DNA from: Planctomycetota bacterium
GTDB lineage: Bacteria; Planctomycetota; UBA1135; GCA-002748355
NCBI GenBank assembly: GCA_020638795.1
Contig: JACKHW010000001.1
Location: forward strand, 496,001 to 560,000
Direction of reading: 5' to 3'
DNA length: 64,000 nucleotides
The position numbers and the translations under genes are program-made. Shown here piece by piece: positions 8,639-18,034 of the stretch. A model generated the notes under the pieces. That model saw only the letters and a program-made list of their open reading frames with translations, did no database searches and was not told where the DNA came from. Each line of letters starts with the position of its first letter. Position 1 is the first letter of the stretch.

Positions 8639-9706
8639 ATGCCGCTCGACAATCGCGGGATGCTCGAAAGAACTCGGCGGCGCGCTCTCCCTGCGCTCTT
8701 CGCAACGATCACGGCATCGCTGACGGCTCTGCTTCTCGGGGCGACTGTGCCCGACACCCCGCAGCGCGTGGCTCGGGTCGGCGTCTTCTTTTGGCATCGA
8801 TCGGCCAACGACCTCGCGGCGTTCGAGGGGATCCAGCGAGCGTTTTCGATTCGTGGTTTACCGGTCGAGTTCATCGTCCATCACGCGGACGGTGACGAGC
8901 GGCGTGCCAGAGAGCAGCTCGATGCATGCCGAGACGCGAAGCTCGATCTGCTGTTCACGATGGGGACGCGGGCGACGTTCCTCGCACAGGGCTGGGTCGG
9001 CAGGATGCCGATCGTGTTCACGGCGGTGACCAACCCGGTCGAGGCCGGCTTCGCGAAGTCCTTCGGCACGCGTGTGGAGCGTTCGTCGACGCTGGTGCGC
9101 ATGACGGGCACCAGCAATTGGATTCCACCCGAGACCGTACTCCACGTGTTTCGGCTCGCAGTCCCGAAGATGCGACGACTCGCGATCTTGCGGTCCTCGG
9201 ACTCCGGATTCGTGAGCGCGGCCGAGCTCAAGGATCTGTCGACGGCGATCGAACGATCGGGTGAACCACTCGAAGTCGTCGAAGTCGTGCTCGACATGCG
9301 ATTCGGGATGCAAGCCGCGTTGGACCGGGTCCTCGCCGCAGATGTCGATGCGCTGTGGATCCCGATCGACTTCCCGATCTACGAGCAGAGTGCTGCCATC
9401 GCGGAATACCTGACTGGCAAGGGATTGCCGGTTCTATCGTCATCGCTGCGGGCGACCGAGGATGCGGCCATCGCTGGCGTCGTCGTCGACTATCCGCTAC
9501 TCGGACAGCGCGCGGCTGCGCTCGCGTTCGCGATCCTGCTCGACGAACAGGATCCACAACGCATGCCGATCGAGATGATGCAGGGATACCAAATCGTGCT
9601 GAATCTCGAAGCCGCGCGTCGATACGGCTACGAACTGCCGTTGCCGCTACTCGCGGTCGCGGACCGTGTCCTCGGTGGGGAAACGAAAGACCGAGGAGGT
9701 CGATAG
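8639..9706 (+). CDS. Periplasmic ABC-type substrate-binding protein (sensor-associated)
   Basis: A 355-residue exported protein of the ABC_sub_bind type (periplasmic binding fold, often found as 'ABC transporter substrate-binding protein'). After a basic start and a hydrophobic signal segment it has VARVGVFFWHRS, the inter-lobe MGTRATFLAQ and PIVFTAVTNPVEAGF, and the late WIPIDFPIYEQSAAI stretch, all typical of the family. No permease or ATPase gene is nearby. It abuts a histidine kinase (stop at 9704-9706, next ATG at 9707), so it more likely presents a ligand to the kinase than feeds a transporter. ATG at 8660 is an alternative start. Confidence 0.82.
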   Translation: MPLDNRGMLERTRRRALPALFATITASLTALLLGATVPDTPQRVARVGVFFWHRSANDLAAFEGIQRAFSIRGLPVEFIVHHADGDERRAREQLDACRDAKLDLLFTMGTRATFLAQGWVGRMPIVFTAVTNPVEAGFAKSFGTRVERSSTLVRMTGTSNWIPPETVLHVFRLAVPKMRRLAILRSSDSGFVSAAELKDLSTAIERSGEPLEVVEVVLDMRFGMQAALDRVLAADVDALWIPIDFPIYEQSAAIAEYLTGKGLPVLSSSLRATEDAAIAGVVVDYPLLGQRAAALAFAILLDEQDPQRMPIEMMQGYQIVLNLEAARRYGYELPLPLLAVADRVLGGETKDRGGR

Positions 9707-11140
9707 ATGGTCGTGCGACGTTCGCTGACGACCAAGCTCATCGCCACGCTCGTCGTCGTGGGATGTGTCGTGTTCGCGCTCCTCGTATTCTGGTTCACTC
9801 CGTCGAGCAGGGATCGATTTCTCGACAGTGGGTCGCGGTGGATCGACGAGAGCGGTACCGCGATGCGGACGATGTCGTCCCGCGAGATCGAAGACAGCCG
9901 CGACGTTCTCGTGAGGTTGATTCGGCACACGACCGACTCACGCAGGCGAGAAGTAGCGGACATTCCGCTCGCCGTGTACGCCGAGGATCTCGAGCGATTC
10001 CGAGATGCCGTCGTGGCTCAAGACGATGAGAGGCGCACGCGCCTCGAGCGCAACGTCGAGATCCTTGCACGCGAAATGAGCATGCGAGCGACGAAGCGCA
10101 TCGACGCGAACATCGACGCGCTCATGGCGAAGCAGCGCGACGAGAGCGAGGTCTTCGCGGCAACATTGCGTCGCTCGTCGCTCGTGTTGCTCGCTGCAAC
10201 GCTCGGTTTGCTCCTCCTCGTGCTGGGTCTCTTGCTCTATCGGTCGGTCGTCTGGCCGATTCGGCGCCTGCAGAAGGTGACGCGTGCCGTCGCGAGTGGT
10301 GCACACGACGGTCGTCGCCTCATTGCAGAAACGCTGTCGCCGAAGCCGTGGAGCACGGACGAGGTCGGTCAGTTGAAACGCGACTTCGAGCTCATGCTCG
10401 AAGAGTTGGAAGCCGCGAGACGGACGCAGGAGGAGAAGCTCGCTTCGCTCGAGACGCTTGCCGGAGGTGTTGCACACGAGTTCAACAACCTGATCGGCGG
10501 CATTCGTGGCACGGCTTCGGAAGCTCTCGCGGGCGATGCCGACGAGGACTTGCGTCGAGAAAGCCTCGCAGTGATTCGACGCGCTGCGGATCGTGGTGCG
10601 GAGATCACGTCACAATTGCGTCGCTATTCCCGCGCTTCGAGAGCCGTGCGCCACAGTGTCGATCTCGCTGGCGTCCTGTCGGATGCGCTGGTCCTGTTGC
10701 GTCCGGACGCGCAGCATCGTGGGATCGAATTCGTCGTTCACGGTCCGCCGTCCATGATCGCGCTCGTCGACGGGGACGGTCTTCACCAGGTGTTCCTCAA
10801 CGTCGTCCGCAACGCGATGCAAGCGATGCCGAAGGGAGGGCGCATCGAGATCGAACTCGGTCGCGAAGATGCCGGTGGAGGTGCTGTCGTGTTTTGCGTC
10901 ACCGACCACGGCGAAGGGATTCCAAAAGACGTCCTCGGGCGCATCTTCGATCCGTTCTTCACGACCAAGCAAGATGCGGTGGACGGGTTCCAACGCGGAT
11001 CGGGGCTCGGCCTGTCCGTTTCGCACGGGGTCGTGACCGCACACGGTGGAACGATGGACGTGGACAGCGAACCGGGGCGCGGGACAACGTTTCGAATTCG
11101 GATTCCACTCGACGAGGGCTCGAACTGCGTCGAGAAATAA
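9707..11140 (+). CDS. Membrane sensor histidine kinase with HAMP domain
   Basis: A 477-residue kinase. It has a first membrane helix (about 10-30), an extracytoplasmic region of about 130 residues and a second helix (about 163-185), followed by a HAMP linker (VVWPIRRLQKVTRAV). The HisKA box has the phosphate-accepting His257 in AHEFNNLIGG, as in NtrB/ZraS-like kinases. The ATPase domain shows NVVRNAMQAMPKGG, GEGIPKDVLGRIFDPFFTTK and GSGLGLSVSHGVV. A good GAGGAGG ribosome site precedes the ATG. The HEFNN type usually partners sigma-54 response regulators, and one follows at 13458. Confidence 0.93.
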   Translation: MVVRRSLTTKLIATLVVVGCVVFALLVFWFTPSSRDRFLDSGSRWIDESGTAMRTMSSREIEDSRDVLVRLIRHTTDSRRREVADIPLAVYAEDLERFRDAVVAQDDERRTRLERNVEILAREMSMRATKRIDANIDALMAKQRDESEVFAATLRRSSLVLLAATLGLLLLVLGLLLYRSVVWPIRRLQKVTRAVASGAHDGRRLIAETLSPKPWSTDEVGQLKRDFELMLEELEAARRTQEEKLASLETLAGGVAHEFNNLIGGIRGTASEALAGDADEDLRRESLAVIRRAADRGAEITSQLRRYSRASRAVRHSVDLAGVLSDALVLLRPDAQHRGIEFVVHGPPSMIALVDGDGLHQVFLNVVRNAMQAMPKGGRIEIELGREDAGGGAVVFCVTDHGEGIPKDVLGRIFDPFFTTKQDAVDGFQRGSGLGLSVSHGVVTAHGGTMDVDSEPGRGTTFRIRIPLDEGSNCVEK

Positions 11141-11173
11141 GGCTGGTCCGGCCGTTCTTCCGATGAGAAGGAC

Positions 11174-13411
11174 GTGTCCGAATACAGCATCTTCAGGCGG
11201 TCTGTCTCGCGGGTTTCGTGCGCCATTTGCGCGGCGTTCCTCGCTCTTCTCTCGTCGATTGCGGGTGCCCGTGCGTTGCCGCAGGCAGCGCCTGCTGTCG
11301 ACATGTACGGTCTTCTCGGAAGGATCGAGTGCTATCCCGACGCCGGGTTCGTGACCGTCCGTGATGTCGACTTCGCGTTCATGCCGGAGAGTGCTCTCTA
11401 TCGTGGACAAGGCGATCACGCGTATCCCGTGAGCATCGTCGTTCGCAAGGTCGGTGGCTCTGGCGAGATCGGGCGTTACAAGCTCGGTGTCCAGCCGACG
11501 CATACCGTCTTCTCACGCGGCAATACGTTCGGCAGTCCGATGGAATGCCACTTGAAGGAGCCCGGTGACTACATCTTGTCGATCGAACTCGACAAGACGA
11601 CGATCGTCTCGGTTCCGTTCACCGCGAAGCACGAAGCGAGTGGGGACGCGTTCAACCCCGTGACGCGCGTGTTCCTCGACGGTGCGTGGCCGCATTACGC
11701 GTGCCTCGCCATGCATCGACTCGGGGATCTCGACCATACTCCGGTCCTCCGCACGTGGATCCGTGGCGGGATGTTCAACAAGAAGAAGGACGAGACCCTC
11801 GGGATCGAAGTCTACGACGGCGCGGATCTCATCTTCGTCTCGGCCCCGGTTCACAAGTCGAACCTGCTTTCGGACTCCAACTGGCGCGCGAGTGATGCGC
11901 CCTTGCAGTTTCGCACCGGAGATGGGGGCGGACCGATCAAGCTCCGAGATCTCGTCAAGAAGGACGGCGACTACCTCGTGGTGCGAAAGCGCGAAGGCGA
12001 GATGACCGGCGCCTGGAAGCTCGTGATCCGCAATGGCAAGCCCGTTGCGCATCCGCGGTCGAAGCTCGACTACGACCCGCCGCAGGACAGATTGATCGGG
12101 CGTTCGAGTGGGCCGCAGCAACGTGAGGGCATCGACCTCTGTTGGCTCGAAGAAGTCTCGCTCGCAGACGCGAATGCTGCGCTTTCCAAAGGCGGTGCTG
12201 CCGCGGCGGGTCCGAGTGCGGAAATGCTGGCTCGCTGGACGTCGAAGGTCGCTTCTCACGCCGGCGCGGCGAAGCTCGCGCTGACCGATGTCGACTGTCG
12301 CATGGACGGCACGATGGAGGCGAGCGACAGCATCATCGCGTTCGCGACGGGAGGCGGAAACGGCGTCGGCTACTTGAAGATCGGTGAGGACAAAGCGCAG
12401 AGCATTCCGGATGGTCAGTCGTACAGCGGTCGCATGTTCCAGGTCTGTGGCACGAAGATCGTGCTGACCAACCGCAATACCGTCGCCGTCTTCGATACCG
12501 CGACCGGCAAGACCCACGCGATCCCCGAAACCGAGATCTCGCTGTCGAAGACGTTCGCCGAGATGTACGGCGCGACGATCCTGGCCGCAGACGGATTTCT
12601 CGTCGGCACGCTCAACGACCCGAAGAAGGTCACCGATCGATCGATGTTCAAGGTCCTCGACGTGAGCGGCGACGAACCGAAGATCATCGTGCTCGACAAC
12701 ATCGACATCCCCGTGCGCGATCTGACGTGCGTCACGGTCGACGCCGAGACCGGGCGCTTCGGCGTCGTGTCCCAGCGCTCCAAGAAGTTCTGGATCGCAC
12801 CGGTCGTTCCGGGTGCGCGCTTCCGGGAGTACGACGTCTCGGGTCACGATGGTGTGCATCGCAATGCGCAGCTGCGCCTCGAGGGGTCCCACGCTCTGCT
12901 GTTCGACGAGGTCGGCAAGCCGAAGCTGCGTGCCGTGTCGCTCGAGGATGGGCAGAACGTCGTGATCGGGACGATCGGGAAGCAGATGAACTCGTTCACG
13001 GCGACCCCGAGCCATGTCGCGTTCGTGACCGACGAGTCGTACGGCAGCAACTATCACGTCAAGAAGGGCAGCATCGGCGGCAAGTTCGAGAGCGCGGCCA
13101 ACAGCGGCAAGAGCGGGCCCGGTGGTGGCAACTTCGGTCTCGGCAGTTCGCTCGCGCTGACGAGCGGCGGGCTTCTCGTGTTGGCCGGTCAAGGCAAGGG
13201 CGGCATCGGTTCGGGCGAGTTCTTGCAGATCGACGACGGATCGGGATGGGCGATCGTCGCGGGTCCGGACGGTGAGCCCTTGAATGCCGTCGACGTGCGC
13301 CAAGGACCTGGTGTCATCGCGTTCAAGACCGGGTCCCGCAACGACACCAAGGTCGCCTACCTCCTCACCGGTGCGAAGGCGGACTTCGGTGGGCTGAAGT
13401 TGCTGCGCTAG
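11174..13411 (+). CDS. Large secreted protein of unknown function between kinase and regulator
   Basis: A 745-residue protein starting at GTG 11174. The N-terminus has a basic stretch and a hydrophobic segment (CAICAAFLALLSSIAGARA), consistent with a Sec signal peptide. The first third is beta-rich with PPC-like patterns. It contains a segment describing rising limits on a partner (DAFNPVTRVFLDGAWPHYAC) and a WTRSK-like helix near residue 355. The last 400 residues look like a repeated beta-propeller fold (short strands ending in G-N, D-x-G). I do not recognise a family. It is cotranscribed-like with the kinase (33-base gap) and precedes the response regulator by 46 bases. Confidence 0.75.
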   Translation: MSEYSIFRRSVSRVSCAICAAFLALLSSIAGARALPQAAPAVDMYGLLGRIECYPDAGFVTVRDVDFAFMPESALYRGQGDHAYPVSIVVRKVGGSGEIGRYKLGVQPTHTVFSRGNTFGSPMECHLKEPGDYILSIELDKTTIVSVPFTAKHEASGDAFNPVTRVFLDGAWPHYACLAMHRLGDLDHTPVLRTWIRGGMFNKKKDETLGIEVYDGADLIFVSAPVHKSNLLSDSNWRASDAPLQFRTGDGGGPIKLRDLVKKDGDYLVVRKREGEMTGAWKLVIRNGKPVAHPRSKLDYDPPQDRLIGRSSGPQQREGIDLCWLEEVSLADANAALSKGGAAAAGPSAEMLARWTSKVASHAGAAKLALTDVDCRMDGTMEASDSIIAFATGGGNGVGYLKIGEDKAQSIPDGQSYSGRMFQVCGTKIVLTNRNTVAVFDTATGKTHAIPETEISLSKTFAEMYGATILAADGFLVGTLNDPKKVTDRSMFKVLDVSGDEPKIIVLDNIDIPVRDLTCVTVDAETGRFGVVSQRSKKFWIAPVVPGARFREYDVSGHDGVHRNAQLRLEGSHALLFDEVGKPKLRAVSLEDGQNVVIGTIGKQMNSFTATPSHVAFVTDESYGSNYHVKKGSIGGKFESAANSGKSGPGGGNFGLGSSLALTSGGLLVLAGQGKGGIGSGEFLQIDDGSGWAIVAGPDGEPLNAVDVRQGPGVIAFKTGSRNDTKVAYLLTGAKADFGGLKLLR

Positions 13412-13457
13412 CGGCAGATCGCTTCCGCGCGGGCGCGCTTCTTGCATACGGTCCGGG

Positions 13458-14921
13458 ATGGCTGCGAAACTCGAACCATCGGAAGTGGTCGTTCCCGCCA
13501 CGCCCGACACGTCCCGACGCATGAGTGAACCCGCGACGAAGTCCCTGCGCGTCCTTGTGGCCGACGACGAAGAGAGCATGCGTTTCTTCGTCGACCGGGG
13601 GCTTCGGCGACGCGGGTACGAAGTCGAGGCGTTCGAGAACGGAACCGCGTTGCTCGAGCGTGCTCGGAGTGCACCGTTCGACGCTGCAGTCGTGGATCTC
13701 AAGATGCCTGGCCCGAGCGGCATCGACGTGCTGCGAGAGCTTCGGGAGCTCGATCCCGACGCGACGGTCCTGCTGATGACGGCGTACGGCACGATCGAGA
13801 CCGCGATCGAGGCGACGCGACTCGGGGCGTTCCACTACCTGACGAAGCCGTTCGAGTTCGCCGAACTCGTCGCCTTGCTCGAACGCGCGCTCGAACACCG
13901 GGCCGCCGTTCGTGAAAACCGCAACTTGCGGAGCCTCGCCTCGGGGCGGGATTCGTTTGGCCCGATGGTCGGTCAGAGTGACGCCATGCGTGCTGTTTTT
14001 GCGACACTCGAGACTCTCGGCTCCGCGACCTCGACCGTCCTGATCACCGGAGAATCCGGAACCGGCAAAGAACTCGTCGCCAAAGCCCTGCACGTGACAT
14101 CCGGTCGCAGTGGTGAGTTCATCGCCGTCAACTGCGCTGGAATTCCGGAGACGCTCTTCGAGAGCGAGCTCTTCGGACACGAGCCCGGCGCGTTCACCGG
14201 GGCGGTCAAGGGACGCGGCGGCCTCGTTGCGCGCGCCGAGGCCGGCACGCTGTTCTTGGACGAGATCGGGGAGATCAGCCTCGCCAACCAGAAAAGCCTC
14301 GAGCGCTTCCTCCAAGAGCGCGAGTACGCACCGCTCGGATCCGAGTCGCTCGTCAAGGCCAACGTGCGCATCGTCGCCGCGACCAATCGTGATCTCGCTG
14401 TCGAAGTTGCGGAGGGTCGCTTCCGCCAAGAGCTGCTCTTCAGGCTGGATGTCGTGCCGATCCACGTTCCGCCGTTGCGTGAACGCCCGGAGGATGTCGC
14501 CCCACTCGTTGCGCACTTCGTGCGATCACTCGCGAAGCGCCACGAGTCGCTCGTGCGGAGCGTGTCGATCGAGGCGATGCTCGCACTGACGCGTTACGAG
14601 TGGCCCGGCAACGTGCGCGAGTTGCAGAACGTCGTCGAACGTCTCGTCGTCCTGCATCGTGACGAGCGCGAGATCGATGTCGACGCGCTACCCGCCGAGA
14701 TCTTCGACCCCGACACGACGTCCCCCGAGCCGAGCGATATCCCGATCGAGGGGAGCTTCTCCCAAGCGCTCGCGACGTTCGAGCGTGAGTGGTTCGAGCA
14801 TCTTCTCGAGTCGACCGGCGGCAGCGTTGCCGAAGCGGCGAGGCGAGCTGGGCTGTCCCGCGGACACTTGCATCGAAAGCTGCGGCAGCTCGACGTCGAC
14901 CCGGCGAAGTATCGCGGCTAG
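13458..14921 (+). CDS. NtrC-type sigma-54-dependent response regulator
   Basis: A 487-residue activator. The receiver domain has the acidic pair VADDEES, the phospho-acceptor Asp80 in VVDLKMPGPSG and the Lys in TKPF. The AAA+ domain has Walker A GESGTGKE (residues 198-205), the sigma-54-contacting GAFTGA loop (244-249), Walker B LFLDEIGE, the Arg-finger region FRQELLFRLDVV, and the RYEWPGNVRELQN box. A Fis-type HTH lies at the end (GGSVAEAARRAGLSRGHLHRKL). Alone or with the upstream kinase it could activate the sigma-54 promoter found before fliO. ATG at 13521 is a possible shorter start. Confidence 0.94.
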   Translation: MAAKLEPSEVVVPATPDTSRRMSEPATKSLRVLVADDEESMRFFVDRGLRRRGYEVEAFENGTALLERARSAPFDAAVVDLKMPGPSGIDVLRELRELDPDATVLLMTAYGTIETAIEATRLGAFHYLTKPFEFAELVALLERALEHRAAVRENRNLRSLASGRDSFGPMVGQSDAMRAVFATLETLGSATSTVLITGESGTGKELVAKALHVTSGRSGEFIAVNCAGIPETLFESELFGHEPGAFTGAVKGRGGLVARAEAGTLFLDEIGEISLANQKSLERFLQEREYAPLGSESLVKANVRIVAATNRDLAVEVAEGRFRQELLFRLDVVPIHVPPLRERPEDVAPLVAHFVRSLAKRHESLVRSVSIEAMLALTRYEWPGNVRELQNVVERLVVLHRDEREIDVDALPAEIFDPDTTSPEPSDIPIEGSFSQALATFEREWFEHLLESTGGSVAEAARRAGLSRGHLHRKLRQLDVDPAKYRG

Positions 14922-14934
14922 CCGTGCTCGCGTC

Positions 14935-16095
14935 TCAGAGGTAGAGGCGGCGTTCGTGACGGTCACGCATCGCGGCCATGAACTCCTCGCGCTTGTCTTC
15001 GGCCATCATGTTCGTGATGCGCTCGATCGTGCCGCCGTAGAACAGGATGTACTTCGTGATCTGTTGATCGAGTCGCCGGACGATGTGAAGGCCGTAGTAA
15101 CTCTCGACCGGTCCGTCGACCTCGCCGTTCTTGATGTTCCAGACCGCGCGGACGACCGGCTTCGGTAGCGGCGAGTCGAAGCGCTTCGCCCATGAGTCGA
15201 AGCGACCACCGCGGTCCTTCGTCGAGTTGTCCTCGGAGTTCTTCTTCGCGAGTGCTTCGAAGTTCTGCGGCGCCTCGCGAAGGCGCATCATCAGCGCCTC
15301 GGCGACTGCACGCTTGTGTCGCCGCTCTTTCGGCGGAAGGAGGCGACCGGTCGTCTCGTCCCGCATCGAGAAGTAGATGTGGGCGAGCTCGACCTTTCCA
15401 TAGAAGACGTCGCCGTGACCCACGTACCATTCGCGCAGTTCGGTCTGCTTGTATTGCGAAGGCACGAGTAGGTCGAGGAGCGCGCGGCTCTCGGCGCGCA
15501 GGCCTTGTTCTCTTCGGTAGCGTTGCTCGTACGTGCGACGCGCTGCGGGCGTCAGTTTGGCTCGGTCCTTTTCGAGCTTCTGGACGTATTCCTCGAAGCC
15601 ACTCGCGAGGATCGCGTCGGTCGCGGCGGCGACTCCCGAGGTCGGGAGTTCTCGCGCGCGCACTTCGGATCGCAAGAGCAAGAGGTCGGCGTACTGCCAC
15701 AAGAGTTGCGACACCGCCGTGCTGTTGAGATCGAGGCTCCCATTCGGGTCCCCCCAACGCATGAGGATGTTGGGGTCGTACCGGTCCTTCAGATAGCGCG
15801 CGAGTTCTTCGAGCGTGATCTCGTGTGCGTCGACGACACCGATGACGAGACCCTTGTCCCGTGCCCAATCGAAGCGACCAGGTAGCTTCGCTGCGTAGCG
15901 ATCGTCCGCGGCTGCCGCGAGCGTTGCGGCTGGCGCCGTCTTGGTGTCGTCCGACGGGGGAGCCGTCGTGCCCGCATCGGACGTGCTTTGCGCCGCGGCG
16001 TGGACGACCGTGATCCCAGCGGTCACGAACGGGAGTGCAACCAAGAGGATCGCTCGAAAGCGCTCGGAGAAGGCGGATCGTATCGGGCGGTGCAT
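14935..16095 (-). CDS. Exported parvulin-type peptidyl-prolyl isomerase
   Basis: A 386-residue protein with an N-terminal signal peptide (hydrophobic IlLVALPFVTAGITVVHA region), a Thr/Ala/Pro-rich linker and a SurA/PrsA-like N-terminal helical region (ITLEELARYLKDRYD). A parvulin domain (about 245-350) follows, with ELAHIYFSM, FEALAKKNSEDNSTKDRGG and YYGLHIVRR. Parvulins isomerise X-Pro bonds and aid folding of exported proteins. The catalytic-site Cys/Asp seen in active parvulins is not obvious, so it may be chiefly a chaperone. The start ATG at 16095 was chosen; an in-frame TTG lies further upstream. The 3' end converges with the sigma-54 regulator, 13 bases apart. Confidence 0.83.
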   Translation of the reverse strand: MHRPIRSAFSERFRAILLVALPFVTAGITVVHAAAQSTSDAGTTAPPSDDTKTAPAATLAAAADDRYAAKLPGRFDWARDKGLVIGVVDAHEITLEELARYLKDRYDPNILMRWGDPNGSLDLNSTAVSQLLWQYADLLLLRSEVRARELPTSGVAAATDAILASGFEEYVQKLEKDRAKLTPAARRTYEQRYRREQGLRAESRALLDLLVPSQYKQTELREWYVGHGDVFYGKVELAHIYFSMRDETTGRLLPPKERRHKRAVAEALMMRLREAPQNFEALAKKNSEDNSTKDRGGRFDSWAKRFDSPLPKPVVRAVWNIKNGEVDGPVESYYGLHIVRRLDQQITKYILFYGGTIERITNMMAEDKREEFMAAMRDRHERRLYL

Positions 16096-16240
16096 TGCGA
16101 GGCGTCGGTTCGGTGGGAGCAACTTCGCGTGACTGTCCTTCGGTCGGTCGTCAACGCGCGGAGTGGCCGCATGGGAGTGCAGCCCTCGAAAGTGTAACGG
16201 ACGTCGAGCGCCGAGCGCGTACCTGCGGCATCATCGGTGC

Positions 16241-17299
16241 ATGCGCATTGTCGACATCCCCATCGTGTTCGCGATTCTCATACTCCCGAGCGGGTGTGTC
16301 GTCACGAAACGCGCCGATCCCGGGCCCGGAGCGGGGATCGGCGTGACGCCCCTCGAATCCGGGACGCGTGCGAGTCTGCGCGGATTGCACGTCGTTTCGG
16401 CACGGGTCGCGTTCGTGACCGGCAGCGGCGGAACGGTCCTTCGGACGATCGATGGCGGGCGAAGCTTCGAGGCACGGTCCGTTCCGGATGCGGGCGACCT
16501 CGACTTCCGATCGGTGGTCGCCCGGGACAGCACGTCGGTCCTCGTCGCGTCGGCCGGAACTCCCGCGCGCGTCTATCGCAGCTTCGACGGTGGCGAGCAG
16601 TTCGAGGTCGTGCACGAAGACGCGCATCCCGAAGCGTTCTTCGACAGTCTTGCCTTGGGCAAGGGCGACGCGGTGTGGCTCTTCGGCGACCCTCGCGCCG
16701 GAGGCCACCTCGTGTTGCGCGAAGGGCGCGCCTTCGGTGATTCGTTCACGGAGCAAGGGCACCGCTTGCCGCAACCGCGCGAGGGCGAGGCGGGCTTTGC
16801 GGCGAGCAACGGCTGCATCACCGTCGATGCGGGAGGCAGACCTGCCGTCGTGACGAGTGGGGTGACGGCGCCGCCGCGCTTCCTGCGGCTCGGCGGCAAT
16901 GCTGGCGAAGCGATCGTCTGCGAACTGCCTCTCGCTCATGGCGCTCCGGGTCGCGGCGCGTTCGCGGTCGCCGAGGACGAGAGCTCGATCGTCGTCGTGG
17001 GCGGGGACTACCTCGCGCCGACCGCCATCGATGGAGTCGGTGCGTTCAGTCACGACGGTGGTCGCACGTTCGCACCTGCTCGAGGCCTGCGCGGATATCG
17101 GTCGGGGGTTTCGGCCGTGCCCGGGAGGCCGGGTACGTTCGTCGCGATCGGTCCGACCGGTGGTGAGATCAGTACCGATGGGGGGCGGACGTTCCATCCG
17201 GTCGACGGGCTGCGCGGCCACGCGATCGACATGGCGCTCGGGGGCATCGGATTCGCGAGTGGATCCGAGGGGCGGATCCTGCGGGTCGTGCTGCCGTGA
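16241..17299 (+). CDS. Lipoprotein with Asp-box (BNR/YCF48-like) propeller
   Basis: A 352-residue protein with a lipobox at the end of a hydrophobic signal (LILPSGC, Cys about residue 19), so it is probably a membrane lipoprotein. The body is a beta-propeller built on Asp-box repeats: TIDGGRSFEA, SFDGGEQFEV, SHDGGRTFAPA and STDGGRTFHPV, evenly spaced. Such folds occur in sialidases, Ycf48 and many 'oxidoreductase-like' planctomycete proteins. No active-site residues can be assigned. ATG 16241 was chosen because it starts the signal peptide. It is divergent from the parvulin gene and converges with the M50 protease. Confidence 0.8.
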   Translation: MRIVDIPIVFAILILPSGCVVTKRADPGPGAGIGVTPLESGTRASLRGLHVVSARVAFVTGSGGTVLRTIDGGRSFEARSVPDAGDLDFRSVVARDSTSVLVASAGTPARVYRSFDGGEQFEVVHEDAHPEAFFDSLALGKGDAVWLFGDPRAGGHLVLREGRAFGDSFTEQGHRLPQPREGEAGFAASNGCITVDAGGRPAVVTSGVTAPPRFLRLGGNAGEAIVCELPLAHGAPGRGAFAVAEDESSIVVVGGDYLAPTAIDGVGAFSHDGGRTFAPARGLRGYRSGVSAVPGRPGTFVAIGPTGGEISTDGGRTFHPVDGLRGHAIDMALGGIGFASGSEGRILRVVLP

Positions 17300-17308
17300 T
17301 GCAACGCG

Positions 17309-18031
17309 TCAACGGTAGAGCTTGATGGCCAGGTCCCAGACCGGCCACCAGACTTTTGGGAACACGTACCAGGCGATGATCAAGCCGATCATGCCGAATG
17401 TCGGCTCTCGACGAAGCAGGCCGAAGAAGCGGCCGATACCCGTGGGGAACATGCCTTCAGCGATCCCTGCGCCATCGAGTGGCGGCACGGGAATCAAATT
17501 GAATGTGCCGAGCAACAAGTTGATGAAGAAGAAGACCGGCAAGATTCGCGCAAAGGCGTAGAGGATGCCGGACGTCTCGCCGTTCGGCGCGGCGAGCATG
17601 GAGATCTCGGCCATGCCATTCGACCCGGACGCGATGCCCACGCCGCGCAATGGATACTCGAAGATCTCCGCCGTAATCCCGACCTTCATCAGGGCAAAGA
17701 TCAGCGCTGCGAGCAGCAGGTTGGACGCGGGCCCTGCAAGCGACATCAACGCCGCGCGCTTCGGGTGCGCGTCCGCCCAGTACGGGTTGTACGGAGCGTG
17801 CGCGAACCCGAGCGGGAAGCCCATCAAGAACAGGCTGATGATCGGCAACACGATCGTGCCGAACGGTTCGCGCCGCATGTGGGCGACGGGGTTGAGTGTG
17901 ACCTGTCCGGCTTCGTAGGCCGTCATGTCGCCGCCGATCTTGGCGACGAGCGCGTGGGCCGCTTCGTGAAACGTCATCGCGACGATCAGTGCGAGATACC
18001 ACGTGACGGCCAGAGTGACGTCGAAGCCCAA
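17309..18031 (-). CDS. Site-2-protease-like M50 family membrane metalloprotease
   Basis: A 240-residue integral membrane protein. The zinc motif HEAAH is at residues 22-26 in the first helix (TFHEAAHALVAK). The second metal-site motif is NLIPVPPLDG near residue 190, as in rhomboid-free S2P/Rip proteins of the short 'YdgI/FtsH-less' class. These proteases cleave within the membrane, often to release anti-sigma factors. No PDZ domain is present. It starts 3 bases after xseB, so they may be cotranscribed. Confidence 0.9.
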   Translation of the reverse strand: MGFDVTLAVTWYLALIVAMTFHEAAHALVAKIGGDMTAYEAGQVTLNPVAHMRREPFGTIVLPIISLFLMGFPLGFAHAPYNPYWADAHPKRAALMSLAGPASNLLLAALIFALMKVGITAEIFEYPLRGVGIASGSNGMAEISMLAAPNGETSGILYAFARILPVFFFINLLLGTFNLIPVPPLDGAGIAEGMFPTGIGRFFGLLRREPTFGMIGLIIAWYVFPKVWWPVWDLAIKLYR

Positions 18032-18034
18032 AGC

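Noticed and set aside
11513..13792. A 759-codon open frame on the minus strand antisense to the secreted protein
   Set aside because: It is Arg/Asp-rich with no domain pattern and lies opposite a gene with a clear signal peptide. Long antisense frames are expected at this GC content.
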